NCBI GenBank assembly: GCA_964589785.1
Contig: CAZPUQ010000003.1
Span: 248,001-312,000 of the forward strand
Length of the DNA: 64,000 nucleotides
Origin: JAGVSR01 sp964589785
GTDB lineage: Bacteria; Pseudomonadota; Alphaproteobacteria; Rhizobiales; Hyphomicrobiaceae
Direction: 5' to 3'
How positions within the stretch are numbered: position 1 is the stretch's first letter; the number at the start of each line of letters is the position of its first letter. Below are positions 25,407 through 33,317 of this stretch, piece by piece. A program made the position numbers and the translations under genes. The notes under the pieces were generated by a model. That model had not been told where the DNA came from. It worked only from the letters and a program-made list of their open reading frames with translations, and made no database searches.

Positions 25407-26519
25407 TTGGACACGGACAAGACGAGCACGGCTGGGCCCGGCGCGGCTCCGGCTACCCAAATCGGCTCGGGCCCGGGCGCGGTCAGGCTCGCCGTGGACG
25501 CAACCGGCGACGGTCAGCGGCTCGACCGAATGCTCGCGGCGGCCCATCCGGCGCTCAGCCGCGCCCGCATCCAGGCCTTGATCCGCGCCGGCCACGTGAC
25601 GGTCGACGGCGCGCCGAGCACCGATCCGGGATTGCGGCTACGCGCCGGACAGGCGATCGCGCTCATATTGCCCGCGGCGGTCCCCGCCGAGCCGTCTCCG
25701 GAGGCGCTGCCGCTTTCCATCGTCTACGAGGACAAGCATCTGATCGTCATCGACAAGCCGGCCGGGCTGGTCGTCCACCCGGCCGCCGGCCATCAGAGCG
25801 GCACGCTCGTCAACGCGCTCCTCGCCCACTGCGGCGAGAGCCTTTCGGGGATCGGCGGCGTCAAGCGGCCGGGCATCGTGCACCGGCTCGACAAGGATAC
25901 GTCGGGCCTGCTGGTGGTGGCCAAGACCGACGCGGCCCACGCGGGCCTCTCGGAGCAGTTCGCGGCCCACGGCTCCGACGGCCGGCTCGAGCGGGCCTAC
26001 CTCGCCGTCGCCTGGGGCGTGCCTCCGCGCGGCAAGGGCGTCATTGACGCCCCCCTGTCGCGCTCAGCGGCCAACCGCCTCAAGATCGCGGTCGTGCGCG
26101 ACGGGGCCGGTCGCCGCGCGGTGACACGTTACGAGGTCCTCGACACCTTTCCCGACCGCGACGGGCAGCCGGTCGCCGCGCTCGTCCGCCTGGTGCTCGA
26201 GACGGGTCGGACGCATCAGATCCGCGTGCACATGGCACACATCGGCCATCCGTTGATGGGCGATCCCGTCTACGGCCGGGGCTTTGCCACCCGGGCCGCG
26301 CGGCTCGGGGAGGCGGCCCAGGCCGCGCTGCGCGATCTCGACCGTCAGGCGCTGCACGCAGCCGAGCTCGGGTTCGAGCATCCCTTGACCGGCGAAGCGC
26401 TGTCGTTCCTGTCACCCTTGCCGCCTGACCTCGACCGCCTCGTCTTGGCCCTGCGCGAAAGGAATGCGCGGCAGGCGGGCCCGACTGTCCGCGGTACGCG
26501 CAAGACCCGTCGCCGTTAA
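25407..26519 (+). CDS. rluD: RluA-family 23S rRNA pseudouridine synthase (RluD-like)
   Basis: About 370 residues: an S4 RNA-binding domain (RLDRMLAAAHPALSRARIQALI, about 35-90), then the pseudouridine synthase domain with HRLDKDTSGLLV (about 159-170; D162 is the catalytic aspartate) and RTHQIRVHMAHIGHP later. It isomerises uridines of 23S rRNA helix 69 if truly RluD; other RluA-type targets are possible. The start is uncertain: no ATG fits, and a TTG at 25407 gives a usual length, while an in-frame TTG at 25302 would add 35 residues. In Hyphomicrobiales this gene usually precedes rpoH, as here. Confidence 0.85.
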   Translation: MDTDKTSTAGPGAAPATQIGSGPGAVRLAVDATGDGQRLDRMLAAAHPALSRARIQALIRAGHVTVDGAPSTDPGLRLRAGQAIALILPAAVPAEPSPEALPLSIVYEDKHLIVIDKPAGLVVHPAAGHQSGTLVNALLAHCGESLSGIGGVKRPGIVHRLDKDTSGLLVVAKTDAAHAGLSEQFAAHGSDGRLERAYLAVAWGVPPRGKGVIDAPLSRSAANRLKIAVVRDGAGRRAVTRYEVLDTFPDRDGQPVAALVRLVLETGRTHQIRVHMAHIGHPLMGDPVYGRGFATRAARLGEAAQAALRDLDRQALHAAELGFEHPLTGEALSFLSPLPPDLDRLVLALRERNARQAGPTVRGTRKTRRR

Positions 26520-26648
26520 CACGTTGTTCGCCACGACCGCATGTCCGCGACAGCGGTCTCAGCAGGCCTTAACTCAAAACCCGGTAGAACGGGGCTGCCG
26601 GCGCGTTTCGCGGCCGCGCCGGGATGCGCGTCAACGGAGGAGCACACG

Positions 26649-26906
26649 ATGGGCCTGCGCTTTCCCATTCTGGCGTCGCTGTACATCATCGCCATCCTGG
26701 CCGCGAACGACAGCAGCATCGGCCTCATCAGCGACGTGACCGGCGTCATCGCCGCGCTTGTCGGATTGCTCATCCTGTCGGTTGCCGCGCTGTGGCCCAA
26801 TGCCTCGCGGGCCGACCGGGTGGACCGGCGCGTCGACGGCAGCTCCTGGGCCGACCGCATCGACATCGAGTCGATCGGGCGCCAGCGGACCGACCACGAC
26901 CGGTAA
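26649..26906 (+). CDS. small inner-membrane protein
   Basis: An 85-residue protein with two hydrophobic segments (about 4-20 and 28-48) and a charged C-terminal tail rich in R and D. The ATG at 26649 has GGAGG upstream (spacing about eight). It lies between the pseudouridine synthase and rpoH genes. No family with known function is recognised. Confidence 0.65.
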   Translation: MGLRFPILASLYIIAILAANDSSIGLISDVTGVIAALVGLLILSVAALWPNASRADRVDRRVDGSSWADRIDIESIGRQRTDHDR

Positions 26907-27117
26907 GGGTGTCGTGCCGCATCGGACGCAACCCTGAGGCGCCCGGCGGCGTTGCCCCGTGCATCCCGGGCCTCGCTATGGCATGATGTGCAACCCGCAG
27001 CCCGGGTTAATTCGGTGTAATGATGGTTTACAGCGCGTGGAGCGCCTCCCATCTCTTAAGTTGGGTTAAAGGGAGCCGGACGGCGTCCGTTGGAGTGGGT
27101 CGTCCGTATATCGATAC

Positions 27118-27999
27118 ATGAGCGCGAAGGGTCTTCCAGTTCTTGCCGGTGGCTCGCAGGGTCTTGCCAGATATCTGGACGAGATCCGCAAGTTCCCCAT
27201 GCTCGAGCCGCATGAGGAGTTCATGCTGGCCAAGGCCTGGCAGGAGCACGCGGACGCCGAAGCGGCCGAAAAGCTGATCACGTCGCATCTGCGTCTCGTC
27301 GCGCGCATCGCGATGGGATATCGCGGCTACGGGCTGCCGATCGGCGAAGTCATCTCGGAAGGCAATGTCGGCCTCATGCAGGCCGTGAAGCGGTTCGATC
27401 CGGACCGCGGCTTCCGGCTTGCCACGTACGCCATGTGGTGGATCCGGGCCTCGATCCAGGAATACATCCTGCGCTCGTGGAGCCTCGTGAAGGTCGGCAC
27501 CACCGCGGCGCAGAAGAAGCTGTTCTTCAATCTGCGCCGGGCCAAGAGCCAGCTCCAGGCGCTGGAGGAGGGCGACCTCAGGCCCGAGCACGTCAAGGCG
27601 ATCTCCAAGAAGCTCGGCGTGAGCGAGGACGACGTCGTGTCGATGAACCGCCGCCTTGGCGGCGACGCATCGCTCAACGCGCCCGTGCGCGCCGACATGG
27701 AAGCCGGTGAATGGCAGGACTGGCTCGTCGACGAGACGCCGGACCAGGAAGAGCGGCTCGTCGAAAGCGAGGAGGCCTCCCGCCGCCGCTCGTTCCTCGT
27801 CAAGGCGCTCGAGACGCTCAACGAGCGCGAGCGGCGCATCTTCGAGGCCCGGCGCCTGTCGGAGGATCCGGCGACGCTTGAGGATTTGTCGGCCGAGTTC
27901 GGCGTCAGCCGCGAGCGCATCCGCCAGATCGAGGTGCGCGCCTTCGAGAAGGTGCAGAAGGCGGTGCGCGGCGCCGCCCACAGCGCCGAGGCCGTCTGA
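27118..27999 (+). CDS. rpoH: RNA polymerase heat-shock sigma factor (sigma-32)
   Basis: A 293-residue group-3 sigma factor. Region 2 shows EGNVGLMQAVKRFDPDRGFRLATYAMWWIRA; the diagnostic RpoH box is QKKLFFNLR; region 4 has the helix-turn-helix EFGVSRERIRQIE. It directs RNA polymerase to heat-shock and, in alphaproteobacteria, also oxidative-stress promoters. There is no clear ribosome site upstream of the ATG, possibly because translation is controlled by mRNA structure, as for other rpoH genes; that is inference. Confidence 0.93.
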   Translation: MSAKGLPVLAGGSQGLARYLDEIRKFPMLEPHEEFMLAKAWQEHADAEAAEKLITSHLRLVARIAMGYRGYGLPIGEVISEGNVGLMQAVKRFDPDRGFRLATYAMWWIRASIQEYILRSWSLVKVGTTAAQKKLFFNLRRAKSQLQALEEGDLRPEHVKAISKKLGVSEDDVVSMNRRLGGDASLNAPVRADMEAGEWQDWLVDETPDQEERLVESEEASRRRSFLVKALETLNERERRIFEARRLSEDPATLEDLSAEFGVSRERIRQIEVRAFEKVQKAVRGAAHSAEAV

Positions 28000-28018
28000 C
28001 ACTCTCCATGTCGATGCC

Positions 28019-28058
28019 GGACGCGGCCCGTGGCACTCACGTGGTCGGGGCCGCGTCC
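28019..28058 (+). terminator. hairpin after rpoH
   Basis: Perfect 11-base arms GGACGCGGCCC (28019-28029) and GGGCCGCGTCC (28048-28058), starting 19 bp after the rpoH stop and followed by CGTTT. The T-run is short, so efficiency is uncertain. Confidence 0.5.
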
Positions 28059-28513
28059 CGTTTGCCACGGATTGCCGGGCAGGCAGCGCCCGGCTCAAGA
28101 ACGGTCATCGGGCCTGTGGACGAATCACTTAGGATCGAGTTCCGCGGGGGAGCCTCGCAGCGATGTGATCCGGCGCGCCGGGTCCCGTCGAGCAGGGTGC
28201 GTGCGTCGGAGCTTTGAGGGCCAATACCCCTTGATCACTCTGTGCCAGTCAAAAACCACTGGCGACATGCGCCGGTCGGACGTGGAGCGGTCCTGGACGG
28301 GGCGGCTCGAGGGAACGTCGGGCCGGATCGCACCAAGTCCCATCCGCAGAGCCGTCCAAGACCGCCGCGTCCCTTCCAGCAGACCAACCGAACAGCACTC
28401 GTCGCGCCGGACTCACCCGTCGTCCGGGCGGCGTGCGTGGCTGTTCCACTGTTCCGAAGGGGGCCTGCACGAAGCCCCATGGCGCGGTGTTACGACCCTC
28501 GAGGGAGTGCCTG

Positions 28514-28654
28514 ATGAAGATGCACTTTCGTCCAAGTCTCGCAGTCGTGTCGGCGTCCCGGCCACACCGCTTGTTCGCAAGGAGGCTCGATCTCGAATGG
28601 CTCTTTCTTCTGCTCTGGCGACTTAAGCCCGCATACCCTCCAAGTACGGCGTGA
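28514..28654 (+). CDS. possible 46-residue small protein
   Basis: ATG at 28514 follows GAGGGAG by seven bases and opens MKMHFRPSLAVVSASRPHRL, continuing to a hydrophobic patch EWLFLLLW and a stop at 28654; the next plus-strand signal is the terminator at 28711. The peptide is basic with a short hydrophobic segment. No family recognised; chance is a serious alternative. Confidence 0.22.
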   Translation: MKMHFRPSLAVVSASRPHRLFARRLDLEWLFLLLWRLKPAYPPSTA

Positions 28655-28710
28655 GTGACGAAGGCCGCGCCGGGTGCGATCCGTGACGGCGGCACGAAAT
28701 CAAAATCAAA

Positions 28711-28741
28711 GGGCCGGTCAGGCGACCGGCCCTTCTTAATT
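28711..28741. terminator. bidirectional Rho-independent terminator
   Basis: Nine-base arms GGGCCGGTC (28711-28719) and GACCGGCCC (28724-28732) with an AGGC loop. On the plus strand TTCTTAATTT follows; on the minus strand TTTGATTTTGATTT follows. It ends the amiC transcript and any plus-strand transcript from the rpoH side. Confidence 0.75.
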
Positions 28742-28752
28742 TGGGCGGCCGC

Positions 28753-30090
28753 CTACATCGGCAGGCGCGCGATCTGGTGGCTGAAGTAATTCTCGACCGC
28801 CGTGGTGATGCTGTCGGCGACCTTGCCGCGCCAGGCGTCCGACTTCAGGAGCGCGGCGTCCTCCTTGTTCGTGACATAGGCGAGCTCGATCAGCACGGAG
28901 GGGAACTGCGCCGTCTTCAACACCCGGAAGGCGGCCTGCTGGTCGGGCTTCTCGCGCAGGTTCGTGGTCTCGCCCATGTGCTCGATGACGGAGCGCGAGA
29001 AGATGCTCGTCCGCTCGCGCGTCGTCTCGACCTCGCGCTCGGCGAAATCCGCCAGAATGTTGCGGACGGCGGAGACATCGCTGGCCCCGCTCGCCGTCTT
29101 CACGGCCGAGATCTCGCTGTCGGACAGGACGTGCTCGGACACATCGCCCTTGGCCGAGCGCTTCAGCGAGTTGGCGACACTCTCGCGGAGCGAGTAGATG
29201 GTTGCGCCGCGCGCAGCCGTCTTCGCGTAATCGGCATGGACGGCGATGAAAAGGGCCGCCTTGTGCTTCTCGCCGTAGGCGCGGCGCTCGTCGAGGTCGA
29301 CGAACACGTCGGTGTCGCGGGTCATCAGGACACGATAGCGCCCGGTCTTCTCGATCTTCTCCTTGAGGACGCGCGCGAACGCCAGAACGACATCCTTTTC
29401 CACGGTCCCGTTCTTCATGGCTCCCGTGTCGTGGCCGCCATGGCCCGGATCGATGACGATCGTCGGCTTGTAGGCGGACTGGGCGACCTCGGCGGGGCGC
29501 TTGGCGGGCTGCGGGAGCGGTGGCTGAATCCCGGCCGCGCCGAGCGCGAACGGCGGGCTCTTCAATGGCTTGCGCGCCGTCTTGACGACCGCGTCCGCCG
29601 GCACGATCTCGATGGCGAGATGTAGGCCCCGCCCGTCGCCGGCCTTCTCGATGCTGGTCTTGTCGATGACGACCGGCTCGGTGACCTCGATCACGACGCG
29701 ATTTTCACCCGGTGCCGATTGGCCGCTGCGGATCGTCTTGACGAGGCCGACCGGCGTCTCGCCAGGATCGGGCGGGAGCCGCAACGGCACGCTCGGCAGG
29801 TCGACGACGACGCGGTTCGGGTTGGTCAGCGCGGAGACGGTATAGCCCACGGACTTGTCGAGGCCGATGAGGAAGCGCGTGCGGACGGGCGGGCGCGGGG
29901 CAGGGGCCTCGGTCGCAGCGCGTCTCAATTCCGCGTCCGGCTTCGTCAGCGTCGCGAGATCGACGCTCTCGCCAGCCGTCACCTCGCCGGCCTGGACGGG
30001 AGCGGCGCCAAGCATGGCGAGAACCAACGCGCCGGCGCAGAGCCGGCTCGTTTCGCACAGGGCGCGCGACCACGTTCTGCCTTGAACCAT
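28753..30090 (-). CDS. amiC: N-acetylmuramoyl-L-alanine amidase (AMIN + Amidase_3)
   Basis: A 445-residue periplasmic cell-wall hydrolase. A signal peptide (about 1-34, ending APVQA) is followed by an AMIN targeting domain (about 70-165), a proline-rich linker (about 185-200) and an Amidase_3 catalytic domain (about 209-440). Zinc ligands are visible in IDPGHGGHD (H217), E231 and AVHADY (H285); a catalytic glutamate lies in VLIELAYVTN. It cuts the peptide from MurNAc during septum splitting and is usually activated by EnvC/NlpD-type factors. A palindrome lies about 115 bp upstream of the start. Confidence 0.92.
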   Translation of the reverse strand: MVQGRTWSRALCETSRLCAGALVLAMLGAAPVQAGEVTAGESVDLATLTKPDAELRRAATEAPAPRPPVRTRFLIGLDKSVGYTVSALTNPNRVVVDLPSVPLRLPPDPGETPVGLVKTIRSGQSAPGENRVVIEVTEPVVIDKTSIEKAGDGRGLHLAIEIVPADAVVKTARKPLKSPPFALGAAGIQPPLPQPAKRPAEVAQSAYKPTIVIDPGHGGHDTGAMKNGTVEKDVVLAFARVLKEKIEKTGRYRVLMTRDTDVFVDLDERRAYGEKHKAALFIAVHADYAKTAARGATIYSLRESVANSLKRSAKGDVSEHVLSDSEISAVKTASGASDVSAVRNILADFAEREVETTRERTSIFSRSVIEHMGETTNLREKPDQQAAFRVLKTAQFPSVLIELAYVTNKEDAALLKSDAWRGKVADSITTAVENYFSHQIARLPM

Positions 30091-30205
30091 TCCCTCTCGA
30101 CCCCCGACAACGCATTACGGTTCAACTGACGGGCAAGTCTGCAGCTTTGCCGGCAAAGATGGCGGTTTCCGGGTCGCTGTCAGGCGATGTTATGGAACCC
30201 TAAAG

Positions 30206-30222
30206 GTTAGCAAAGTGCTAAC
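30206..30222. promoter_or_regulatory. perfect inverted repeat upstream of amiC
   Basis: GTTAGCA and TGCTAAC, seven-base arms with AAG between, lie in the 215-bp gap between moaE and amiC, 116 bp before the amiC start. A dimeric regulator's operator is plausible; it resembles but does not equal a CtrA half-site arrangement (TTAA-N7-TTAA). Confidence 0.35.
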
Positions 30223-30305
30223 GGCGCCGGGCAGGTCCGCAACTGCTGCGTCAGCCTGCCGAGCGAACAGTCTGACACAGCGGCAGAATGAGGGGACGGG
30301 CTTTT

Positions 30306-30773
30306 TCAGCGCGCAGCGCCGCTTTGCCAGCGGCGGACGAGCGTATCGTCGCTCTCGCGCGCTTCGACCCAACCGGTCTCCCCGTCGGCGAACGTCTCCT
30401 TCTTCCAGAACGGGGCGCGCGTCTTCAGGTAATCCATCAGGAACTCCGCCGCCTCGAAGGCGGCCGTCCGATGGGACGATGCGGTGACGACGAGCACGAT
30501 GTTGGCGCCCGGCTTCAACTCGCCCACGCGGTGGACGATCAGGCTCGCCTGCAGCGGCCAGCGGGCGTGCGCCTCCGCCTCGATGCGGGCGAGCTCCGCC
30601 TCCGTCATGCCGGGGTAATGCTCGAGCGTCAGGGAGAGGAGCGGCCGGTCGCCGGCCCTGCTGCGCACCGCCCCGGTGAAGGTGACGATCGCGCCGATGT
30701 CCGCATGCCCCCGCTTCAGGGCGGCGATCTCGGCGCCGATGTCGAAGTCCCTTTGCTCAACGCGCACGCTCAC
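30306..30773 (-). CDS. moaE: molybdopterin synthase catalytic subunit
   Basis: A 155-residue MoaE. TFTGAVRS (about 31-38), SLEHYPGM-like LTLEHYPGM, HRVGELKPG and YLKTRAPFWKKE with lysines at 117 and 124/125, matching catalytic lysines of E. coli MoaE. With thiocarboxylated MoaD it converts precursor Z (cPMP) to molybdopterin. It follows moaD by four bases. Confidence 0.95.
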   Translation of the reverse strand: MSVRVEQRDFDIGAEIAALKRGHADIGAIVTFTGAVRSRAGDRPLLSLTLEHYPGMTEAELARIEAEAHARWPLQASLIVHRVGELKPGANIVLVVTASSHRTAAFEAAEFLMDYLKTRAPFWKKETFADGETGWVEARESDDTLVRRWQSGAAR

Positions 30774-30777
30774 GCGA

Positions 30778-31047
30778 TCAGCCTCCGGTCACGGGGGGGA
30801 AGAAGGCGATCTCGCGCGCCCCGCCGATGGCGGTGTCGGCCTTCACGTGGCGCTGGTCGAGAGCGGCGCGGATGACGGCAGGGCGCCGGAACGCCTCCTC
30901 AAACTCCGGTCCGCGCGTCGTGAGCCACGTCATGACCTCGCCGACCGTGCGCACCGACGCCGGCAGCGTCACGCGTTCCTCGGCGCGTCCCGTCTTCTCA
31001 CGCACCCAGGCGAAGTAGCGCAGCGTGATCGCGGGCTCGGCGGTCAT
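30778..31047 (-). CDS. moaD: molybdopterin synthase sulfur-carrier subunit
   Basis: An 89-residue ubiquitin-like protein ending in PPVTGG, the C-terminal diglycine that is adenylated and thiocarboxylated by MoeB. The ATG at 31047 starts the beta-grasp fold at ITLRYFAWVREKTG. A longer open frame (to 31092) is unlikely. It pairs with MoaE in molybdopterin synthase. Confidence 0.93.
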   Translation of the reverse strand: MTAEPAITLRYFAWVREKTGRAEERVTLPASVRTVGEVMTWLTTRGPEFEEAFRRPAVIRAALDQRHVKADTAIGGAREIAFFPPVTGG

Positions 31048-31229
31048 GTCGCCCCATCCTCCAACTGCCATATGCTGCCATATGCACCTCACATAAGCGG
31101 GGCGCTTGGCGCCTTAAAGACCACCGGCGGTCAGGGGCGTCAATGGGCGGACCGGCGCCGGCCTCAGGACGCAAGGTGCGGGTTTCGTTGGCGGTCCTCG
31201 CGATGGCCGGGGCGGCGGACTGGCGGCCA

Positions 31230-33161
31230 TCATCCCCGCTCGTGGAAGAAGTCGTAGACCTTCTGCGCCATCTCTGCCGAGATGCCCTCGACGGCCTTCA
31301 GATCCTCGATGCCCGCTTTCGAGACGGACTTCGCGGAGCCGAAATGGTTGAGCAGCGCCCGACGCCGCGCCGGCCCGATGCCGGCAATCTCGTCCAGCGG
31401 ATTGGCGCCGAGCGCCTTCGACCGCCGGGCGCGATGCGTGCCGATGGCGAAGCGATGGGCCTCGTCTCTCAGCCGCTGCACGAAATAGAGCACGGGATCG
31501 CGCGGATCGAGCATGAACGGCTGGGGGCGGCCGGGCATGTGGACGTGCTCGCGGCCGGCATCGCGGTCGGGGCCCTTCGCGACGGCGACGAGGGGGATAT
31601 CCTCCAGCCCGACGTCGGCCAGCACCTCGCGCGCGACGGCGAGCTGCCCGGCGCCCCCGTCGAGGAGCACGAGATCGGGCCGATCGGGGAAGATCGGCTC
31701 GGGGTCGGTGCCGGCAACGGCGGGTGCCGGGACGGCCGTGCATTCCGACAGCCGGCGGAAGCGGCGCGTCAGCACTTCGCGCATCATCGCGTAGTCGTCG
31801 CCCGGCGCCAGGTCGGGCGTGCGGATGTTGAACTTGCGGTAGGCGCTCTTCACGAAGCCCTCGGGGCCGGCGACGATCATGGCGCCGACGGCGCTCGTGC
31901 CGGAGATGTGGCTGTTGTCGTAGACCTCGATGCGGCGCGGGGTCTCGGCCAGGCCGAAGCGTTCCGCCACGCCCTCGAGCAGGCGCGTCTGCGAGGAGGT
32001 CTCCGCAAGCTTGCGGCCGAGCGCCTCGCGGGCGTTGGCGAGGGCGTGCTCCACGAGGCCGGACTTCGTGCCCCGGCTCGGCACGCGGATCTCCACCTTG
32101 CGCTCCGCCTTCGTGGAGAGGGCTTCCGCCATCAATCCCCGATCCGCGAAATCATGACTGAGGAGGACGAGGCGCGGCACGGGCTTGTCGTCGTAGAACT
32201 GGGCCACGAAGCTTGCCAGCACCTCCTCGACCGGCACGGACCTGTCGGCCCTGGGATAGTAGGCGCGGTTGCCCCAGTTCTGTCCGGCGCGGAAGAAGAA
32301 GACCTGGATGCAGGTCTGCCCGCCTTCCTGGTAGGCGGCGAAGACGTCCGCCTCCTCGATGTTGTCCGGATTGATCGCCTGGTCTGCCTGCACGTGGGCG
32401 AGCGCCCACAGTCGGTTGCGGTAGCGCGCCGCGCGCTCGAATTCGAGGTTGTCGGAGGCTTCCTGCATGAGCCGCTGGTACATCTCGCGCACGGACTGGC
32501 TCTCCCCGCGCAGGAAGCGCACGGCTTCGTCCACGAGCGCTTGGTAGTCCTCGTCGGGGATCTCGTGCGTGCAAGGGCCGGCGCAGCGCTTGATCTGGAA
32601 CAGCAGGCAGGGGCGCGTGCGGCCCTCGAAGACGCTGTCGGAGCAGGAGCGCAGGAGGAAGGCCCGCTGCAGCATGCTGATGGCGCGCGAGACGGCGCCG
32701 GCGGAGGCGAACGGCCCGAAGTAGTCGCCCTTGATGGCGCGCGCGCCGCGGTGCTTCAGGATCTGCGGCGCGGGGGTGTCGCGGCGGATCAGGATGTAGG
32801 GGAACGACTTGTCGTCGCGCATGAGCACGTTGAAGCGCGGCTTGAAGCGCTTGATGAGGTTGGCTTCGAGGAGCAGCGCCTCGGCTTCCGTGCGGACGGT
32901 GACGAACTCCATCGCATGGGTGAGCGCGATCATGCGCGCGATGCGGTTCGAGTGGCCGGCGCCCCGCGCGTAGTTGGAGACGCGGGCCTTGAGGTTGCGC
33001 GCCTTGCCGACGTAAAGCACCGTGCCCTCCGCATCGAGCATGCGGTAGACGCCGGGCTGGGAGGTGAGCGTCTTCAGGTAGCCGGCAATCACGCCCGGCC
33101 CGGCCGGCGGTCCGGCGGGTGCGGCCGGCGCGGCCGCCTCTTCGGGCGGCGTGTCGGACAT
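31230..33161 (-). CDS. uvrC: excinuclease ABC subunit C
   Basis: A 643-residue UvrC, the dual-incision nuclease of nucleotide excision repair. In order: an alanine/proline-rich N-terminal tail (about 1-25), GIY-YIG nuclease (GVYRMLDAEGTVLYVGKARN), the cysteine-rich segment RCAGPCT, a UvrB-binding UVR motif, the RNase H-like nuclease (EVYDNSHISGTSAVGAMIV, LLDGGAGQL) and tandem helix-hairpin-helix motifs at the C-terminus. The start lies in a 12-bp tandem duplication offering two in-frame ATGs (33161, 33173). The frame stays open far upstream, but that sequence is antisense to the next genes. Confidence 0.93.
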   Translation of the reverse strand: MSDTPPEEAAAPAAPAGPPAGPGVIAGYLKTLTSQPGVYRMLDAEGTVLYVGKARNLKARVSNYARGAGHSNRIARMIALTHAMEFVTVRTEAEALLLEANLIKRFKPRFNVLMRDDKSFPYILIRRDTPAPQILKHRGARAIKGDYFGPFASAGAVSRAISMLQRAFLLRSCSDSVFEGRTRPCLLFQIKRCAGPCTHEIPDEDYQALVDEAVRFLRGESQSVREMYQRLMQEASDNLEFERAARYRNRLWALAHVQADQAINPDNIEEADVFAAYQEGGQTCIQVFFFRAGQNWGNRAYYPRADRSVPVEEVLASFVAQFYDDKPVPRLVLLSHDFADRGLMAEALSTKAERKVEIRVPSRGTKSGLVEHALANAREALGRKLAETSSQTRLLEGVAERFGLAETPRRIEVYDNSHISGTSAVGAMIVAGPEGFVKSAYRKFNIRTPDLAPGDDYAMMREVLTRRFRRLSECTAVPAPAVAGTDPEPIFPDRPDLVLLDGGAGQLAVAREVLADVGLEDIPLVAVAKGPDRDAGREHVHMPGRPQPFMLDPRDPVLYFVQRLRDEAHRFAIGTHRARRSKALGANPLDEIAGIGPARRRALLNHFGSAKSVSKAGIEDLKAVEGISAEMAQKVYDFFHERG

Positions 33162-33182
33162 GGGGCCTACCATGGGGCCTAC
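33159..33182. repeat. 12-bp tandem duplication over the uvrC start
   Basis: CATGGGGCCTAC occurs twice in direct tandem (33159-33170 and 33171-33182). In the uvrC direction each unit reads GTAGGCCCCATG, supplying a weak ribosome-like GTAGG and an in-frame ATG, so the start is duplicated without changing frame. Confidence 0.8.
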
Positions 33183-33317
33183 ATTGTCCGGGCGGCCGCC
33201 GAGGTCAAGGCGTTGCCGGGCGGGCTCGCCGATGCCGTGCCGCGGTTCCCCGCAGCGCCACAAAACCGCCATGGCGCGGGGCGCCTGTGGGCCCGCTCCG
33301 CTGCGGGGGATAGGTTC

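Larger units (their letters stand above)
28000..28752. other. 753-bp rpoH/amiC intergenic region
   Basis: The interval between rpoH and the convergent amidase gene holds a hairpin just after rpoH (28019-28058), a bidirectional terminator at 28711-28741 and a low-confidence 46-codon frame at 28514-28654. Frames longer than 60 codons here show no family signature. A plus-strand terminator with no clear gene before it leaves room for a small RNA. No tmRNA, RNase P, SRP or 6S signature was seen. Confidence 0.4.

Noticed and set aside
28130..28710. Possible tmRNA, RNase P RNA, SRP RNA or 6S RNA.
   Set aside because: None of the conserved core sequences of these RNAs could be seen; only a generic small RNA remains possible.
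31143..33317. Long plus-strand frame before the exported protein.
   Set aside because: It is antisense to uvrC; the real gene begins at 33318 with a signal peptide.
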